Origin: an uncultured Lachnospiraceae bacterium
GTDB lineage: Bacteria > Bacillota > Clostridia > Lachnospirales > Lachnospiraceae
Assembly (NCBI GenBank): GCA_902764045.1
Contig: CACWUI010000074.1
Span: 1 to 8,431, forward strand
Reading direction: 5' to 3'
DNA: 8,431 bases
Made by a program: the position numbers and the translations under genes
Shown: positions 1-7,590 of the stretch, one piece after another
How the letters are laid out: the number at the start of each line of letters is the position of its first letter
Numbering within the stretch: the first letter of the stretch is position 1
The notes under the pieces: model-generated
What the model saw: only the letters and a program-made list of their open reading frames with translations
The model's database searches: none
Told to the model about the DNA's origin: nothing

Positions 1-3000
1 AAGACGGCTACGCCGCCCTCTCCGCCAAGGAATCCGGCGGCGGTATTTTCGTGGAGGATGATGTTGATGAGGGCTTTAATGTTGAGGGACGGTGTGTGAT
101 AAAAGACAACACCGGGTCAGGAGTGAATCGCAACTTTACCATTGCGGACGAAAGCACCAAGGTTAACTTTAATCTGAGTGCTGATTCCGATGTGTACATG
201 AACTATAAAAAGCTTCCGGCAAACTGGATCCTTGTGACCCAGGGCAAAGGTACCGACGGAAAAGGCGTGAATACAAATTTTGTAAAAAGTCCCAACTGCA
301 TACGTTATATCCATGCAGAGGATCCCGGCTGGGAGCTGAGGTTTAACCCCGACCAGCGCTACAGAAAGATCTACTATGTGCGAAAGGGCGGTGCGGACCT
401 GGCAAATACCGGATATCCTTTTACGCTTAACCCCACAACGACCGTGAATGTTATCCCTGAGGGCACGGCAAAGACCGGAAAGACCGTTAAAGGCTTAAGC
501 GGAAAAACGTATCCCATTGAATACGGATATATGCGAAACTCCGAAGGGGATCTGAAGGTTTTCTGGTCCGACGGTCTTTTTGATTCGGACCCTTATGATT
601 ACAACGAACATCTTGCCACGGTTTCAATGGCCATGGCCATGGCAAGCTTCAACTTAAATGAAGGCGGAAAAGGAAAGAATGCGGAATATAAATATAAGCA
701 TTCGGCAGGAAGGGAATTCATGGCGCTTATAGGCTGTGATGACCAAAGCATATATGTAAATGATTTTAACGCAATCAGACCGGGGACGGACACGGTAGGC
801 GTTACCATAGCAAACAAAAATATTGAGACTGCGGATGACAGCTTTGTGCTCATACCCGTGCTTGTGCGAAGCGGCGGGTATGAAAGAGAATGGGCAAGCA
901 ATGTGACACTGGGAAGCGGCGCCTATGACAACGGTGAGGCACAGGGCTTTGCGCAGGCTGCGGATCAGGTGATGGAGACCATTGGTACATATATAAAAAA
1001 GTACGGACTGGAAGAGAAGGTAAAGAACGGAAAAGCAGCTTTCTGGGTAACAGGATTTTCAAGAGGCGGAGCCACCGCCAATCTTGCATGCAAACGTATT
1101 CGCGAGACCTATCATGCCGCTGATCTTTTCGGATATACATTTGCCACCCCGAAGGGCGGCGTGAACAGCGCTGTCAAGCTTTCTCCCGCAGAGTATTTCT
1201 GCATCCACAACGTGATCAATAAGGCAGATATTGTGCCTTATGTTGCCATGGAATACATGGGATTTGTCCGTTACGGTGTCGATCACTACATGCCGGGAGG
1301 AGCAGCCGGTCCGGTAAAGCAGACAGTCACCGCGCTGAAGGATGGCGCGTCCGGTTCTGCAAATAAGGTGAAAGAGGCCGTATCATACAGCGATAATGAG
1401 GCCTATATCACAAAGACCAAAGAATACGACAATCTCCGTGACAGCAAAATGGTGACCCAGCTGGCGGCTCTTGATCCGGATTATGTATGGGATGACTATT
1501 ATCACAAGGCACGCTTAAGCATGAACCCGCTGTATTATATCATGGGCGGACAACCTGCTTTTGAGATCGGGGGGATCGAGGAGACAGCTGAAGATCTGAT
1601 GGTAAAAGTGTTGGATGCTCTTCAGTCAAATGTAGTGCCCACAAGGGATGATTATGCGGTTGTGCAGAATTTATACGGAAGCGTATCCATGAACTCATAC
1701 CAAAAATCCATAAGGGATATGATGGTTATTATCTATGGGGATAACCCGGAACTTCTTAATAAACTGTCCGGCTTTTTCGATACATTTTCTTGGTCTGATA
1801 GAAAAGATTTTGATCTGGATTATCTGAATGCCATAGGATTCTGGAGTCATGTTCCTGAAGCAAAGAAGGCAAGTCTTATAACCATTCTTATGGAACATAT
1901 CAAGACTACGGGTTTGTTTGACGGTCTGGGAGAGGATGACAAAAACAATTTTACATACAATCTCCCGGCGCTTATTGATGCGGCACTGAAATTCCTGGAA
2001 TATGATATTCCCAAGGCATCACTTTTTGATGACGCCAATCTTCAGATAGCCGGATCATTTGTGTATAACGGAGACAGGATGCAGCAAAACCATCTGACGC
2101 CGGTGTATATGGCATGGCTGCGCTCCGTGGACAACTTCTATGACGGGGAGACTGCTTCCTATAAAATAAATAAACCCAAAAGCATACCTGATATAACTGC
2201 CGTACCCCGATATAATACCGGTGTGGAAGTTAAAGCGGGAAATACGGGGGATCCCGCAGTGTTTAAAATGAGTGAGACCATTATTCTGGATGTTCCGGAG
2301 ATTCGCGGTGAGGCGATCTATTACACGATAGAGAACCTTACTACGGGAGAGGTGTATAAAGACAAGATCTACCGCGGCGGCATAAATCTTGAAGATCCGG
2401 ACAAGGACCGCCCTTATATGGACTATCGTATAACGGCGACTGCAAGATATCTGGAAGCGGAAAGTAAAACAGCTGTATTTGATGTAAGGATAGTCGGTGA
2501 TACCCATGAGGTTACTATTGATTACAGTGCTCATAAGGGTATGGATAATGTGACCAACTATTTCAAGGAAGGTGACAAAGCCGTTGTAATGGCAAGACTG
2601 CCGGATGCCTTAAACTTTACGGGGTGGAAGGCAACGGATGACAAAGGCAGGGATGTGACTTACCTTCTGGGTGATACGGTAAACAACCCTGTAGGCGTAT
2701 TTACCATGCCTGTGCCGGAGACAGACGGTTTCTCAGGTTTTTACAGCATTACCTTTACACCGCTTTATGATGAAAGGATCGACAGTGTTGAAGTGATCAC
2801 GGATCCGCCGGTTTACGGTAAGGAACTTGCAAAAACAGCGACGGTCATATTAAAGAGCGGCACTGAAGAAAAGCAGAGAATGCAGCTTCCCGTGACCTGG
2901 ACTTATGATTACAAAAAATCGGGTAAAAAGGTAAGAGTCGTTACGGACAGGGCGTCTTACCTTTCAACGGCTTATACCGCTCAGGTACGGATAGATCAGA

Positions 3001-5228
3001 ATGAGAGTTTTGCTTTTGGCAAACATGTGACGGCAGAGGCTGAAGGTGCAGAAAGCGTCCGTCATACCAAAAACAATACAGCGGGTTATGTAAGTGTATA
3101 TGCGGTATTTCCACAGACACCGGATGGTGAACAGCATTATAAGAAACCGGTAGAGCTTAATGTACAGGCCTGGGATCTGAATACGGACAGGGCTGTTAAG
3201 AATAATGCAGGTAAGGATCTTGTTGAAACCGTGTATATAGATCCGGGTTCACAGGGAGTGGCAGTGATCGCGCCGGATGCGGCCAATGAAATATTCAGGA
3301 GTTGGGATGCGCTTGACTCAGGTATTTCCATAAGTGGGGAGGCTGCAAAGAATGCCGTTCTTGTTATAGATGCGCTTCCCGGTTCAGGAGCCGTGACCCT
3401 CAGGGCAGACTATGTGCCCGTGCTTAATAAAATTTTCGCGAAAGTGATAGCGCCGGCGGCGACATATACTCCGGATACCGGGTCTTCGGTGATCAAAGTC
3501 ACCTTTGCCGATGATTATGAGATAGATAATGCGAATCTTGAATTTGAATGGTCGCCGGAACTTGCCCCTGATCCCGGATCTGAAGGCGGAAGATTTGACT
3601 ACAGTACCGCATATACCCTTACCGTACGGATAGTGCCGGATGAAAATGGCAGGATCCATGTGAAATATGAAGACAGGGATTATTATATGACCGGACAGTT
3701 TGTATGGTCCGGGGAGCTTGAAACAGAAGTCATACCCTGCAATAACAGGGGAGAAACCATTGCGGATATGAAACCGGAAGCCGTGACAGATACAGAGAAA
3801 AATGAGATGCATATCAGCTTTCCTGCCACATCCGCAAAAAAGACGGATCTGTCATACATAACATGGCCGGATGATATAACGGGTGTGCCTTTTGAGCAGA
3901 TCGAAGCAGGGCTTGAGAAGATCCTTCCGAAAGAACTTGAGATAGGGGTAAAGGATCAGAGCGCTGACCATCTGCCTGTGACCTGGACTTCGATCACACG
4001 GACGGGAGGAGACCCTGCCGGGGTGGGCGAAACAGAGTGGACGGCTGAAGGAACGGTGGAGCTGCCTGCAAACATAAGAAATAAATACGGATACTCCCTG
4101 ACCGGTAAGGTAAAGATCATCGTAGACGGAAGAGATCATGCACAGACCCCGGAAGCCACCCTTTCTTCAGGGAAATACTATAGCGACCAGATGGTGGGAT
4201 TTGATCCCCTGGCCATGGAGGGTGAGATCCGCTATACCACAGACGGCAGCGATCCCGTGAACGGCAAGGTTTACAACGGAGAGAACTTCGTCATCGGAAA
4301 GGAAATGGCCGATAAAGACGGGATAGTGCATCTGAGAGCAGTGACTGTTTCACCCGGATTTCAGAACAGCGCCGAGGCCGTGTATCTGTATGAATTTACA
4401 AATAAAGTACCTGTGCCCCGGACAGCATATATTGATGAGAACGGTAAGGACACCGTGGAGGATCCCGACATCCGGGAGATCTTCGGCGGTGTGATACCGG
4501 AGCTGACATACAACACGCAGCCCCAGATCATAGCTTTTGCAAGTGATCAATATACCCTTGAACCGGCATCTCTCGGAGTGACCATAGATGAAAACGGTAA
4601 TGCGGTTGCCGTTTCTTCCGGTGTATATGCACTTACTGCCAAGATAAAGGATGGCTACGTCTGGGTGATAACAGACCCCGAAACCCTTGAAGAGACCACC
4701 ACCACAGAGGACCAGAAATTTCTGGTCTCTATAGCCAGGGCATCCATAGCAGCTGCAGATGTCAAACTCAAAACGATCTGGATCGATGATCTGAACGTCA
4801 AACCCGGGGTTACGGGAGTATGGCTGAACGGTGTCAGATTAAATCCGGATACGGATTATGACATTACACTTGATGTTATTGACCCCATGTCTCTGATAAA
4901 TGTTATTATTACGGGGAAGGGGAATTATAAAGATTTCGTTGTTGAAAAGTTCTATATAGGTGCCGGAGGTGACGAGGAGGAAACAACGGAAACGCCTGAG
5001 ACGGAGACCTCTGCGTCCGTGTCGGTTTCGGATCCGGGAGATGATCCCGGCGATAATGCGGGAGGTGATCCCGGCGGTAATGCCGGCGGTCATACTCAGG
5101 CGGCTTCTAAGACATCGGGATCGGCAGACACAGGAGACCGAAACCTTATGGCTCTTTGGATCCTGCTTGGCGCAGCAGCCGCTGTGACGGCCACAGCCGT
5201 AAGTATAGTACATCGTAAAAAACGATAA
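1..5228 (+). CDS. Giant wall-anchored multi-domain surface protein with lipase-like domain (5'-partial)
   Basis: The frame is open from nt 3 through a TAA at 5226-5228 (1741 codons). The GTG at 51 is only an internal codon, because coding-like sequence (GGGIFV, nt 36-53) precedes it, so start and signal peptide lie upstream. Modules seen in order: beta-helix-like tail (GGGIFV, VIKDNT; to ~470); alpha/beta-hydrolase domain ~510-2150 with nucleophile motif GFSRGG; chitobiase-C-like module ~2270-2490; divergent InlB B-repeat-like module ~2510-2775 (FTGW, FTMP); Ig-like module with LPVTW (2886-2900); second InlB-like module ~3010-3420; Ig-like Big_4 module ~3850-4135 (LPVTW, 3972-3986); chitobiase-C/Fn3-like module ~4140-4400 (IRYTTDGSDP); two MBG-like modules ~4405-4740 and ~4741-4960 (TGKGNY); acidic Gly/Pro linker; sorting signal. 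Role inferred: secreted, peptidoglycan-anchored, possibly an esterase or glycan-binding adhesin. Substrate unknown. Module names rest on motif recognition, not profile searches. Confidence 0.9.
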   Translation, partial: DGYAALSAKESGGGIFVEDDVDEGFNVEGRCVIKDNTGSGVNRNFTIADESTKVNFNLSADSDVYMNYKKLPANWILVTQGKGTDGKGVNTNFVKSPNCIRYIHAEDPGWELRFNPDQRYRKIYYVRKGGADLANTGYPFTLNPTTTVNVIPEGTAKTGKTVKGLSGKTYPIEYGYMRNSEGDLKVFWSDGLFDSDPYDYNEHLATVSMAMAMASFNLNEGGKGKNAEYKYKHSAGREFMALIGCDDQSIYVNDFNAIRPGTDTVGVTIANKNIETADDSFVLIPVLVRSGGYEREWASNVTLGSGAYDNGEAQGFAQAADQVMETIGTYIKKYGLEEKVKNGKAAFWVTGFSRGGATANLACKRIRETYHAADLFGYTFATPKGGVNSAVKLSPAEYFCIHNVINKADIVPYVAMEYMGFVRYGVDHYMPGGAAGPVKQTVTALKDGASGSANKVKEAVSYSDNEAYITKTKEYDNLRDSKMVTQLAALDPDYVWDDYYHKARLSMNPLYYIMGGQPAFEIGGIEETAEDLMVKVLDALQSNVVPTRDDYAVVQNLYGSVSMNSYQKSIRDMMVIIYGDNPELLNKLSGFFDTFSWSDRKDFDLDYLNAIGFWSHVPEAKKASLITILMEHIKTTGLFDGLGEDDKNNFTYNLPALIDAALKFLEYDIPKASLFDDANLQIAGSFVYNGDRMQQNHLTPVYMAWLRSVDNFYDGETASYKINKPKSIPDITAVPRYNTGVEVKAGNTGDPAVFKMSETIILDVPEIRGEAIYYTIENLTTGEVYKDKIYRGGINLEDPDKDRPYMDYRITATARYLEAESKTAVFDVRIVGDTHEVTIDYSAHKGMDNVTNYFKEGDKAVVMARLPDALNFTGWKATDDKGRDVTYLLGDTVNNPVGVFTMPVPETDGFSGFYSITFTPLYDERIDSVEVITDPPVYGKELAKTATVILKSGTEEKQRMQLPVTWTYDYKKSGKKVRVVTDRASYLSTAYTAQVRIDQNESFAFGKHVTAEAEGAESVRHTKNNTAGYVSVYAVFPQTPDGEQHYKKPVELNVQAWDLNTDRAVKNNAGKDLVETVYIDPGSQGVAVIAPDAANEIFRSWDALDSGISISGEAAKNAVLVIDALPGSGAVTLRADYVPVLNKIFAKVIAPAATYTPDTGSSVIKVTFADDYEIDNANLEFEWSPELAPDPGSEGGRFDYSTAYTLTVRIVPDENGRIHVKYEDRDYYMTGQFVWSGELETEVIPCNNRGETIADMKPEAVTDTEKNEMHISFPATSAKKTDLSYITWPDDITGVPFEQIEAGLEKILPKELEIGVKDQSADHLPVTWTSITRTGGDPAGVGETEWTAEGTVELPANIRNKYGYSLTGKVKIIVDGRDHAQTPEATLSSGKYYSDQMVGFDPLAMEGEIRYTTDGSDPVNGKVYNGENFVIGKEMADKDGIVHLRAVTVSPGFQNSAEAVYLYEFTNKVPVPRTAYIDENGKDTVEDPDIREIFGGVIPELTYNTQPQIIAFASDQYTLEPASLGVTIDENGNAVAVSSGVYALTAKIKDGYVWVITDPETLEETTTTEDQKFLVSIARASIAAADVKLKTIWIDDLNVKPGVTGVWLNGVRLNPDTDYDITLDVIDPMSLINVIITGKGNYKDFVVEKFYIGAGGDEEETTETPETETSASVSVSDPGDDPGDNAGGDPGGNAGGHTQAASKTSGSADTGDRNLMALWILLGAAAAVTATAVSIVHRKKR
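510..2150 (+). other. Alpha/beta-hydrolase (class 3 lipase-like) domain within the surface protein
   Basis: The segment holds a nucleophile-elbow sequence VTGFSRGGATANL, with the candidate catalytic serine at codon 1059-1061. It fits the GxSxG signature of lipases, with Arg after the Ser where classical lipases often have Leu. A candidate acid lies in NKADIVPYV (Asp codon 1227-1229), followed by a GFVRYG segment resembling the post-Asp region of class 3 lipases. A candidate histidine lies in QNHLTPVYMAWL (codon 2091-2093), resembling the H-x-P-x-x-Y-x-A-W ending I associate with this type of domain. Between Asp and His lies a mostly helical-looking stretch of about 287 residues, far longer than in compact lipases. 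The triad is inferred. Substrate could be an acyl ester, or the domain could be catalytically inactive. Confidence 0.65.
627..644. repeat. Three tandem copies of ATGGC(C/A)
   Basis: Two exact ATGGCC units and a third ending in A sit in frame and encode Met-Ala-Met-Ala-Met-Ala in an amphipathic-looking segment at the start of the lipase-like domain. A one-unit gain or loss would keep the frame. It is probably just coding sequence for a helix. Confidence 0.5.
4710..4727. repeat. Perfect 18-bp palindrome inside the surface-protein gene
   Basis: GACCAGAAATTTCTGGTC equals its own reverse complement. A second, competing pair is also present: AGAGACC at 4691-4697 can pair with GGTCTCT at 4724-4730. 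The element lies within codons for the junction between two MBG-like modules. Function is unknown; it may be chance. Confidence 0.6.
5043..5090. repeat. 24-bp tandem repeat, two copies, encoding DPG(D/G)NAGG
   Basis: Units 5043-5066 and 5067-5090 differ at 3 of 24 positions, and a half unit (GATCCGGGAGAT, 5031-5042) precedes them. Each unit encodes eight residues, so copy-number change keeps the frame. The repeat forms part of a flexible Glu/Thr- then Gly/Asp/Pro-rich linker (about 4965-5120) that would span the cell wall between the last folded module and the anchor. Confidence 0.8.
5121..5225 (+). other. C-terminal cell-wall sorting signal with non-canonical SADTG motif
   Basis: The protein ends with SADTG-D-R-N (SADTG at 5121-5135), then about 21 hydrophobic residues rich in Leu and Ala (roughly 5145-5208), then a basic tail with Lys-Lys-Arg as the last three residues. 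That three-part order is the hallmark of sortase substrates. The pentapeptide keeps the T-G cleavage site but lacks the L and P of LPXTG. Clostridial substrates commonly use variants such as SPKTG. A plain C-terminal membrane anchor is the alternative. Confidence 0.75.
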
Positions 5229-5292
5229 AAGCCAAAGTGAAAAACGTCCCCTGTACCGGAGTTAAAAGTTTGATTAAAGAAAGCAGAAAAAA
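5229..5292. other. 64-bp gap between surface-protein gene and nfnA, no clear signals
   Basis: There is no GC-rich hairpin with a T-run after the stop codon, only a weak ATCGT-AAAAA-ACGAT inverted repeat at 5212-5226 spanning the stop. I also see no convincing -35/-10 pair. A purine-rich stretch (AAAGAAAG, about 5276-5283) is the only ribosome-binding candidate for nfnA. Read-through from the upstream gene cannot be excluded, although function suggests the redox genes are a separate unit. Confidence 0.4.
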
Positions 5293-6147
5293 ATGTACAA
5301 AATACTGAGTAAAAAAAGCCTGAATGACAAAGTAACACAAATGGAAATAGACGCTCCCTTAGTGGCTGCCAAGGCAAAACCGGGACAGTTCATTATCTTG
5401 AGGGTAAACAGCGGCGGGGAGAGGATCCCCCTTACGGTTGCCGGTATTGACAAAAAAAAAGGCAGCGTAAAGATCGTATTCAAAGCGGCGGGAAGCACCA
5501 CCGAGATTCTGCATCACAAAGAAGCGGGAGAGGACTTGTGTGACTTTGCGGGCCCTCTGGGGAATCCCACAAAGACCGACGGGCTTAAAAATGTCTGTAT
5601 CATAGGCGGAGGTGTGGGTTGTGCCATTGCCCTTCCCATCGCAAATGAGGTCAAAGAAAACGGCGGAAGAGTAACGGGCATTATAGGATTTAAAAATAAA
5701 GACCAGGTGCTGCTTGAAGAAGAGTTCAGAGATTGTTGTGATGTTTTTTATCTAATGACCGATGACGGCAGTTACGGAGAGCATGGCAATGTAACAGTTC
5801 CGTTGAAAAAACTGCTCGAAAACGGTGAGCGGTTCGACGAGATAATAGCCATAGGCCCCGTGATCATGATGAAGTTTGTTACCCTTGCGGCAAAGCCCTA
5901 TGGCATACCCGTGACCGTTTCCATGAATCCCATCATGATAGACGGAACGGGGATGTGCGGCGGCTGCAGGCTTACCCTGATCAAAGACGGAAAAAGGGAG
6001 ATAAAGTTTGCCTGTGTTGACGGTCCGGATTTTAACGGATATGAGATAGATTATGATGAAGCAATAAACAGAAGCCGCATGTATAAAGCTTTTGAGAGCC
6101 ATGCTTATGAGGAGACCTGCTACCTCTTCGGAGAAAAGCCGGATTAA
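5293..6147 (+). CDS. nfnA: NADH-dependent ferredoxin:NADP+ oxidoreductase small subunit (NfnA / SudB-like)
   Basis: This 284-residue protein has the ferredoxin-reductase layout of the PyrK/SudB/NfnA family. An FAD-binding beta-barrel carries ERIPLT (residues 43-48, the RxPxT-type FAD motif), followed by an NAD-binding fold with IGGGVGCAIA (104-113). A C-terminal [2Fe-2S] site follows with spacing D217-x4-C222-x2-C225-x15-C241. PyrK has Cys at the first position; the Asp here is the ligand known for Nfn, which argues for NfnA rather than the dihydroorotate dehydrogenase electron-transfer subunit. In characterised Nfn, this cytoplasmic subunit exchanges electrons with NAD(H) and passes them to NfnB; the complex couples NADP+ reduction to NADH and reduced ferredoxin oxidation by flavin-based bifurcation. 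The ATG at 5293 matches the usual family N-terminus (MYKIL), though its ribosome site is weak. nfnB follows after 54 bp. Sulfide dehydrogenase SudB is an older name for close relatives. Confidence 0.88.
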   Translation: MYKILSKKSLNDKVTQMEIDAPLVAAKAKPGQFIILRVNSGGERIPLTVAGIDKKKGSVKIVFKAAGSTTEILHHKEAGEDLCDFAGPLGNPTKTDGLKNVCIIGGGVGCAIALPIANEVKENGGRVTGIIGFKNKDQVLLEEEFRDCCDVFYLMTDDGSYGEHGNVTVPLKKLLENGERFDEIIAIGPVIMMKFVTLAAKPYGIPVTVSMNPIMIDGTGMCGGCRLTLIKDGKREIKFACVDGPDFNGYEIDYDEAINRSRMYKAFESHAYEETCYLFGEKPD

Positions 6148-6201
6148 GCGCGGGATTTTTTTACAGTACATTAACAAAAGGAAGATCCAAAAAAGCATGA
6201 G
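6148..6201 (+). promoter_or_regulatory. nfnA-nfnB spacer with distant ribosome binding site
   Basis: AGGAAG (6179-6184) is the best Shine-Dalgarno candidate, but 17 nt separate it from the nfnB ATG at 6202. An out-of-frame ATG at 6197 is closer (12 nt). The in-frame codons upstream end at a TAA at 6172-6174, so no earlier start exists. A run of seven T at 6156-6162 has no adequate stem before it. Confidence 0.45.
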
Positions 6202-7590
6202 ATGCCGGTACAGGCGCCTTATGAAAGGATACATAATTTTAAAGAGGTTGCTCTCGGGTATGATGAGAAGCTTGCTCTGGCAGAGGCGGGAAGATGCCTG
6301 GACTGTAAGAACAGACCTTGTGTATCTGGATGTCCGGTAAATGTAAATATCCCCGGTTTTATAAAAAAAATAACGGAAAATGATCTTGATGGCGCTTACG
6401 ACATAATAAGCGGCTCCTCTTCTCTGCCTGCGGTCTGCGGCCGTGTCTGTCCCCAGGAGACCCAGTGCGAGTGCAAATGTACCATGGGCATTAAAAATGA
6501 GCCCGTGGCAATAGGCAGGCTCGAGCGTTTTGTAGCGGATCATCATAATTATAATGCCACTTCCGGAGCGGACGTGGCTGCGCCGAACAAAAAAAGCGTG
6601 GCCATCGTGGGGAGCGGTCCCTCAGGTCTTACCTGTGCCGGTGATCTTGCAAAAAAGGGATATAAGGTAACGGTTTATGAGGCACTGCACAAGGCCGGCG
6701 GCGTGCTTATGTACGGGATCCCCGAATTCCGTCTTCCGAAGACTATAGTTGCAAAGGAGATAGAGGGGCTTAAAGCACTTGGCGTGGATATCCGGACAAA
6801 TGTGATCATAGGAAAAACTCTTATGATCGACGAGCTTTTTGAAATCGGTTTTGATGCTGTGTACATAGGCAGCGGCGCGGGACTCCCGCGGTTTATGAAC
6901 ATTCCGGGAGAGGGTTTGAACGGTGTGTATTCCGCAAACGAATTTCTTACCAGAAGCAATCTTATGAAAGCATATCTGGATCATCCGGTCACTCCCATTA
7001 TGAAAGGCGGACGAGTGGCTGTTGTGGGGGGCGGAAACGTGGCGATGGATGCTGCCCGGACTGCGCTCAGACTAGGTGCCGAAAAGGTATATATCATTTA
7101 CAGAAGGACCATGGAGGAACTTCCTGCAAGAAGAGAGGAGGTTCATCATGCCGTGGAAGAGGGCATAGAGTTTATGGAGCTGTGTTCTCCTGTGGAGATC
7201 CTGGGTTATGAAAATAAAGATGATCCGAAGGATCACAAAAACGGTTTTGTAAAGGGCATCAGGTGTCTCAGGATGGAACTTGGAGAACCGGAGGCTGATG
7301 GCAGAAGGCGTCCCGTGCCGGTACCGGACAGCGGGTTTGTGCTTGATGTTACGGCCGTGGTCATTGCCATAGGAACGTCACCCAATCCCCTTATAAAAGA
7401 CACCACGAAGGGACTGGATGTAAATGAAAGAGGCGGGATAATAGTTGATGACAGCGGAAAGACGTCTTTAGAGGGCGTATATGCCGGCGGAGATGTGGTG
7501 ACAGGCGCGGCAACGGTGATCTCTGCCATGGGTGCGGGAAAAAATGCCGCAAAGGCCATCGATGAATATTTGAGAGAGGATCAGACATGA
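6202..7590 (+). CDS. nfnB: NADPH-binding large subunit of Nfn / GltD-like oxidoreductase (NfnB, SudA)
   Basis: The 462-residue length is normal for NfnB/SudA/'GltA' proteins. The N-terminal domain binds two [4Fe-4S] clusters: C32-x2-C35-x4-C40-x3-C44-P and C79-x3-C83-x5-C89-x3-C93, with Glu86 in CPQE near the second site (a Glu ligand has been described for one Nfn cluster). An FAD Rossmann motif GSGPSG spans 137-142. An NAD(P) motif GGGNVAMD (276-283) is followed by YRR (300-302), whose arginines suit NADPH. The FAD-closing motif GVYAGGD is at 425-431. It is often annotated as glutamate synthase small chain, but no large glutamate synthase gene is adjacent and nfnA is, so Nfn is preferred. 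It is also homologous to PreT, the partner of PreA, and a preA-like gene overlaps its stop by ATGA. The ATG at 6202 is the only in-frame start; an AGGAAG at 6179-6184 is 17 nt away. Confidence 0.88.
   Translation: MPVQAPYERIHNFKEVALGYDEKLALAEAGRCLDCKNRPCVSGCPVNVNIPGFIKKITENDLDGAYDIISGSSSLPAVCGRVCPQETQCECKCTMGIKNEPVAIGRLERFVADHHNYNATSGADVAAPNKKSVAIVGSGPSGLTCAGDLAKKGYKVTVYEALHKAGGVLMYGIPEFRLPKTIVAKEIEGLKALGVDIRTNVIIGKTLMIDELFEIGFDAVYIGSGAGLPRFMNIPGEGLNGVYSANEFLTRSNLMKAYLDHPVTPIMKGGRVAVVGGGNVAMDAARTALRLGAEKVYIIYRRTMEELPARREEVHHAVEEGIEFMELCSPVEILGYENKDDPKDHKNGFVKGIRCLRMELGEPEADGRRRPVPVPDSGFVLDVTAVVIAIGTSPNPLIKDTTKGLDVNERGGIIVDDSGKTSLEGVYAGGDVVTGAATVISAMGAGKNAAKAIDEYLREDQT
7574..7580 (+). promoter_or_regulatory. 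Ribosome binding site of preA-like gene inside nfnB
   Basis: GAGAGGA ends 6 nt before the ATG at 7587, an ideal spacing. This supports translation starting at the ATGA overlap (7587-7590), and hence translational coupling to nfnB. Confidence 0.75.

Noticed and set aside
51..53. GTG at 51 as the true start of the large gene
   Set aside because: The frame continues upstream to the window edge with family-like sequence (GGGIFV), and no signal peptide follows the GTG, which a wall-anchored protein needs.
2055..2534. 159-codon minus-strand open frame, and similar ones at 3384-3812 and 4839-5213
   Set aside because: All are antisense to the well-supported surface-protein gene. Their composition is that expected from reading coding sequence on the opposite strand.
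4960..5187. 75-codon plus-strand open frame, very rich in Arg and Pro
   Set aside because: It is an alternative-frame reading of the Gly/Asp/Pro linker and repeat, with no sign of being translated.
5212..5226. Inverted repeat ATCGT/ACGAT around the surface-protein stop codon
   Set aside because: A five-bp AT-containing stem with an A5 loop and no following T-run would not terminate transcription.
6139..6162. Possible rho-independent terminator after nfnA (T-run 6156-6162)
   Set aside because: Only about three base pairs (CCG/CGG) with a 9-nt loop can form before the T-run, too weak for a terminator, and nfnB must be expressed downstream.
5752..6546. 264-codon open frame on the minus strand
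   Set aside because: It lies antisense to nfnA, the spacer and nfnB, whose motifs are unmistakable. Its translation has no recognisable motif and no credible start context.
6202..7590. Glutamate synthase small chain (GltD) as the function of this gene
   Set aside because: The domain layout fits, but no large glutamate synthase subunit is adjacent. Pairing with an NfnA-type protein bearing the Asp-ligated cluster favours Nfn.
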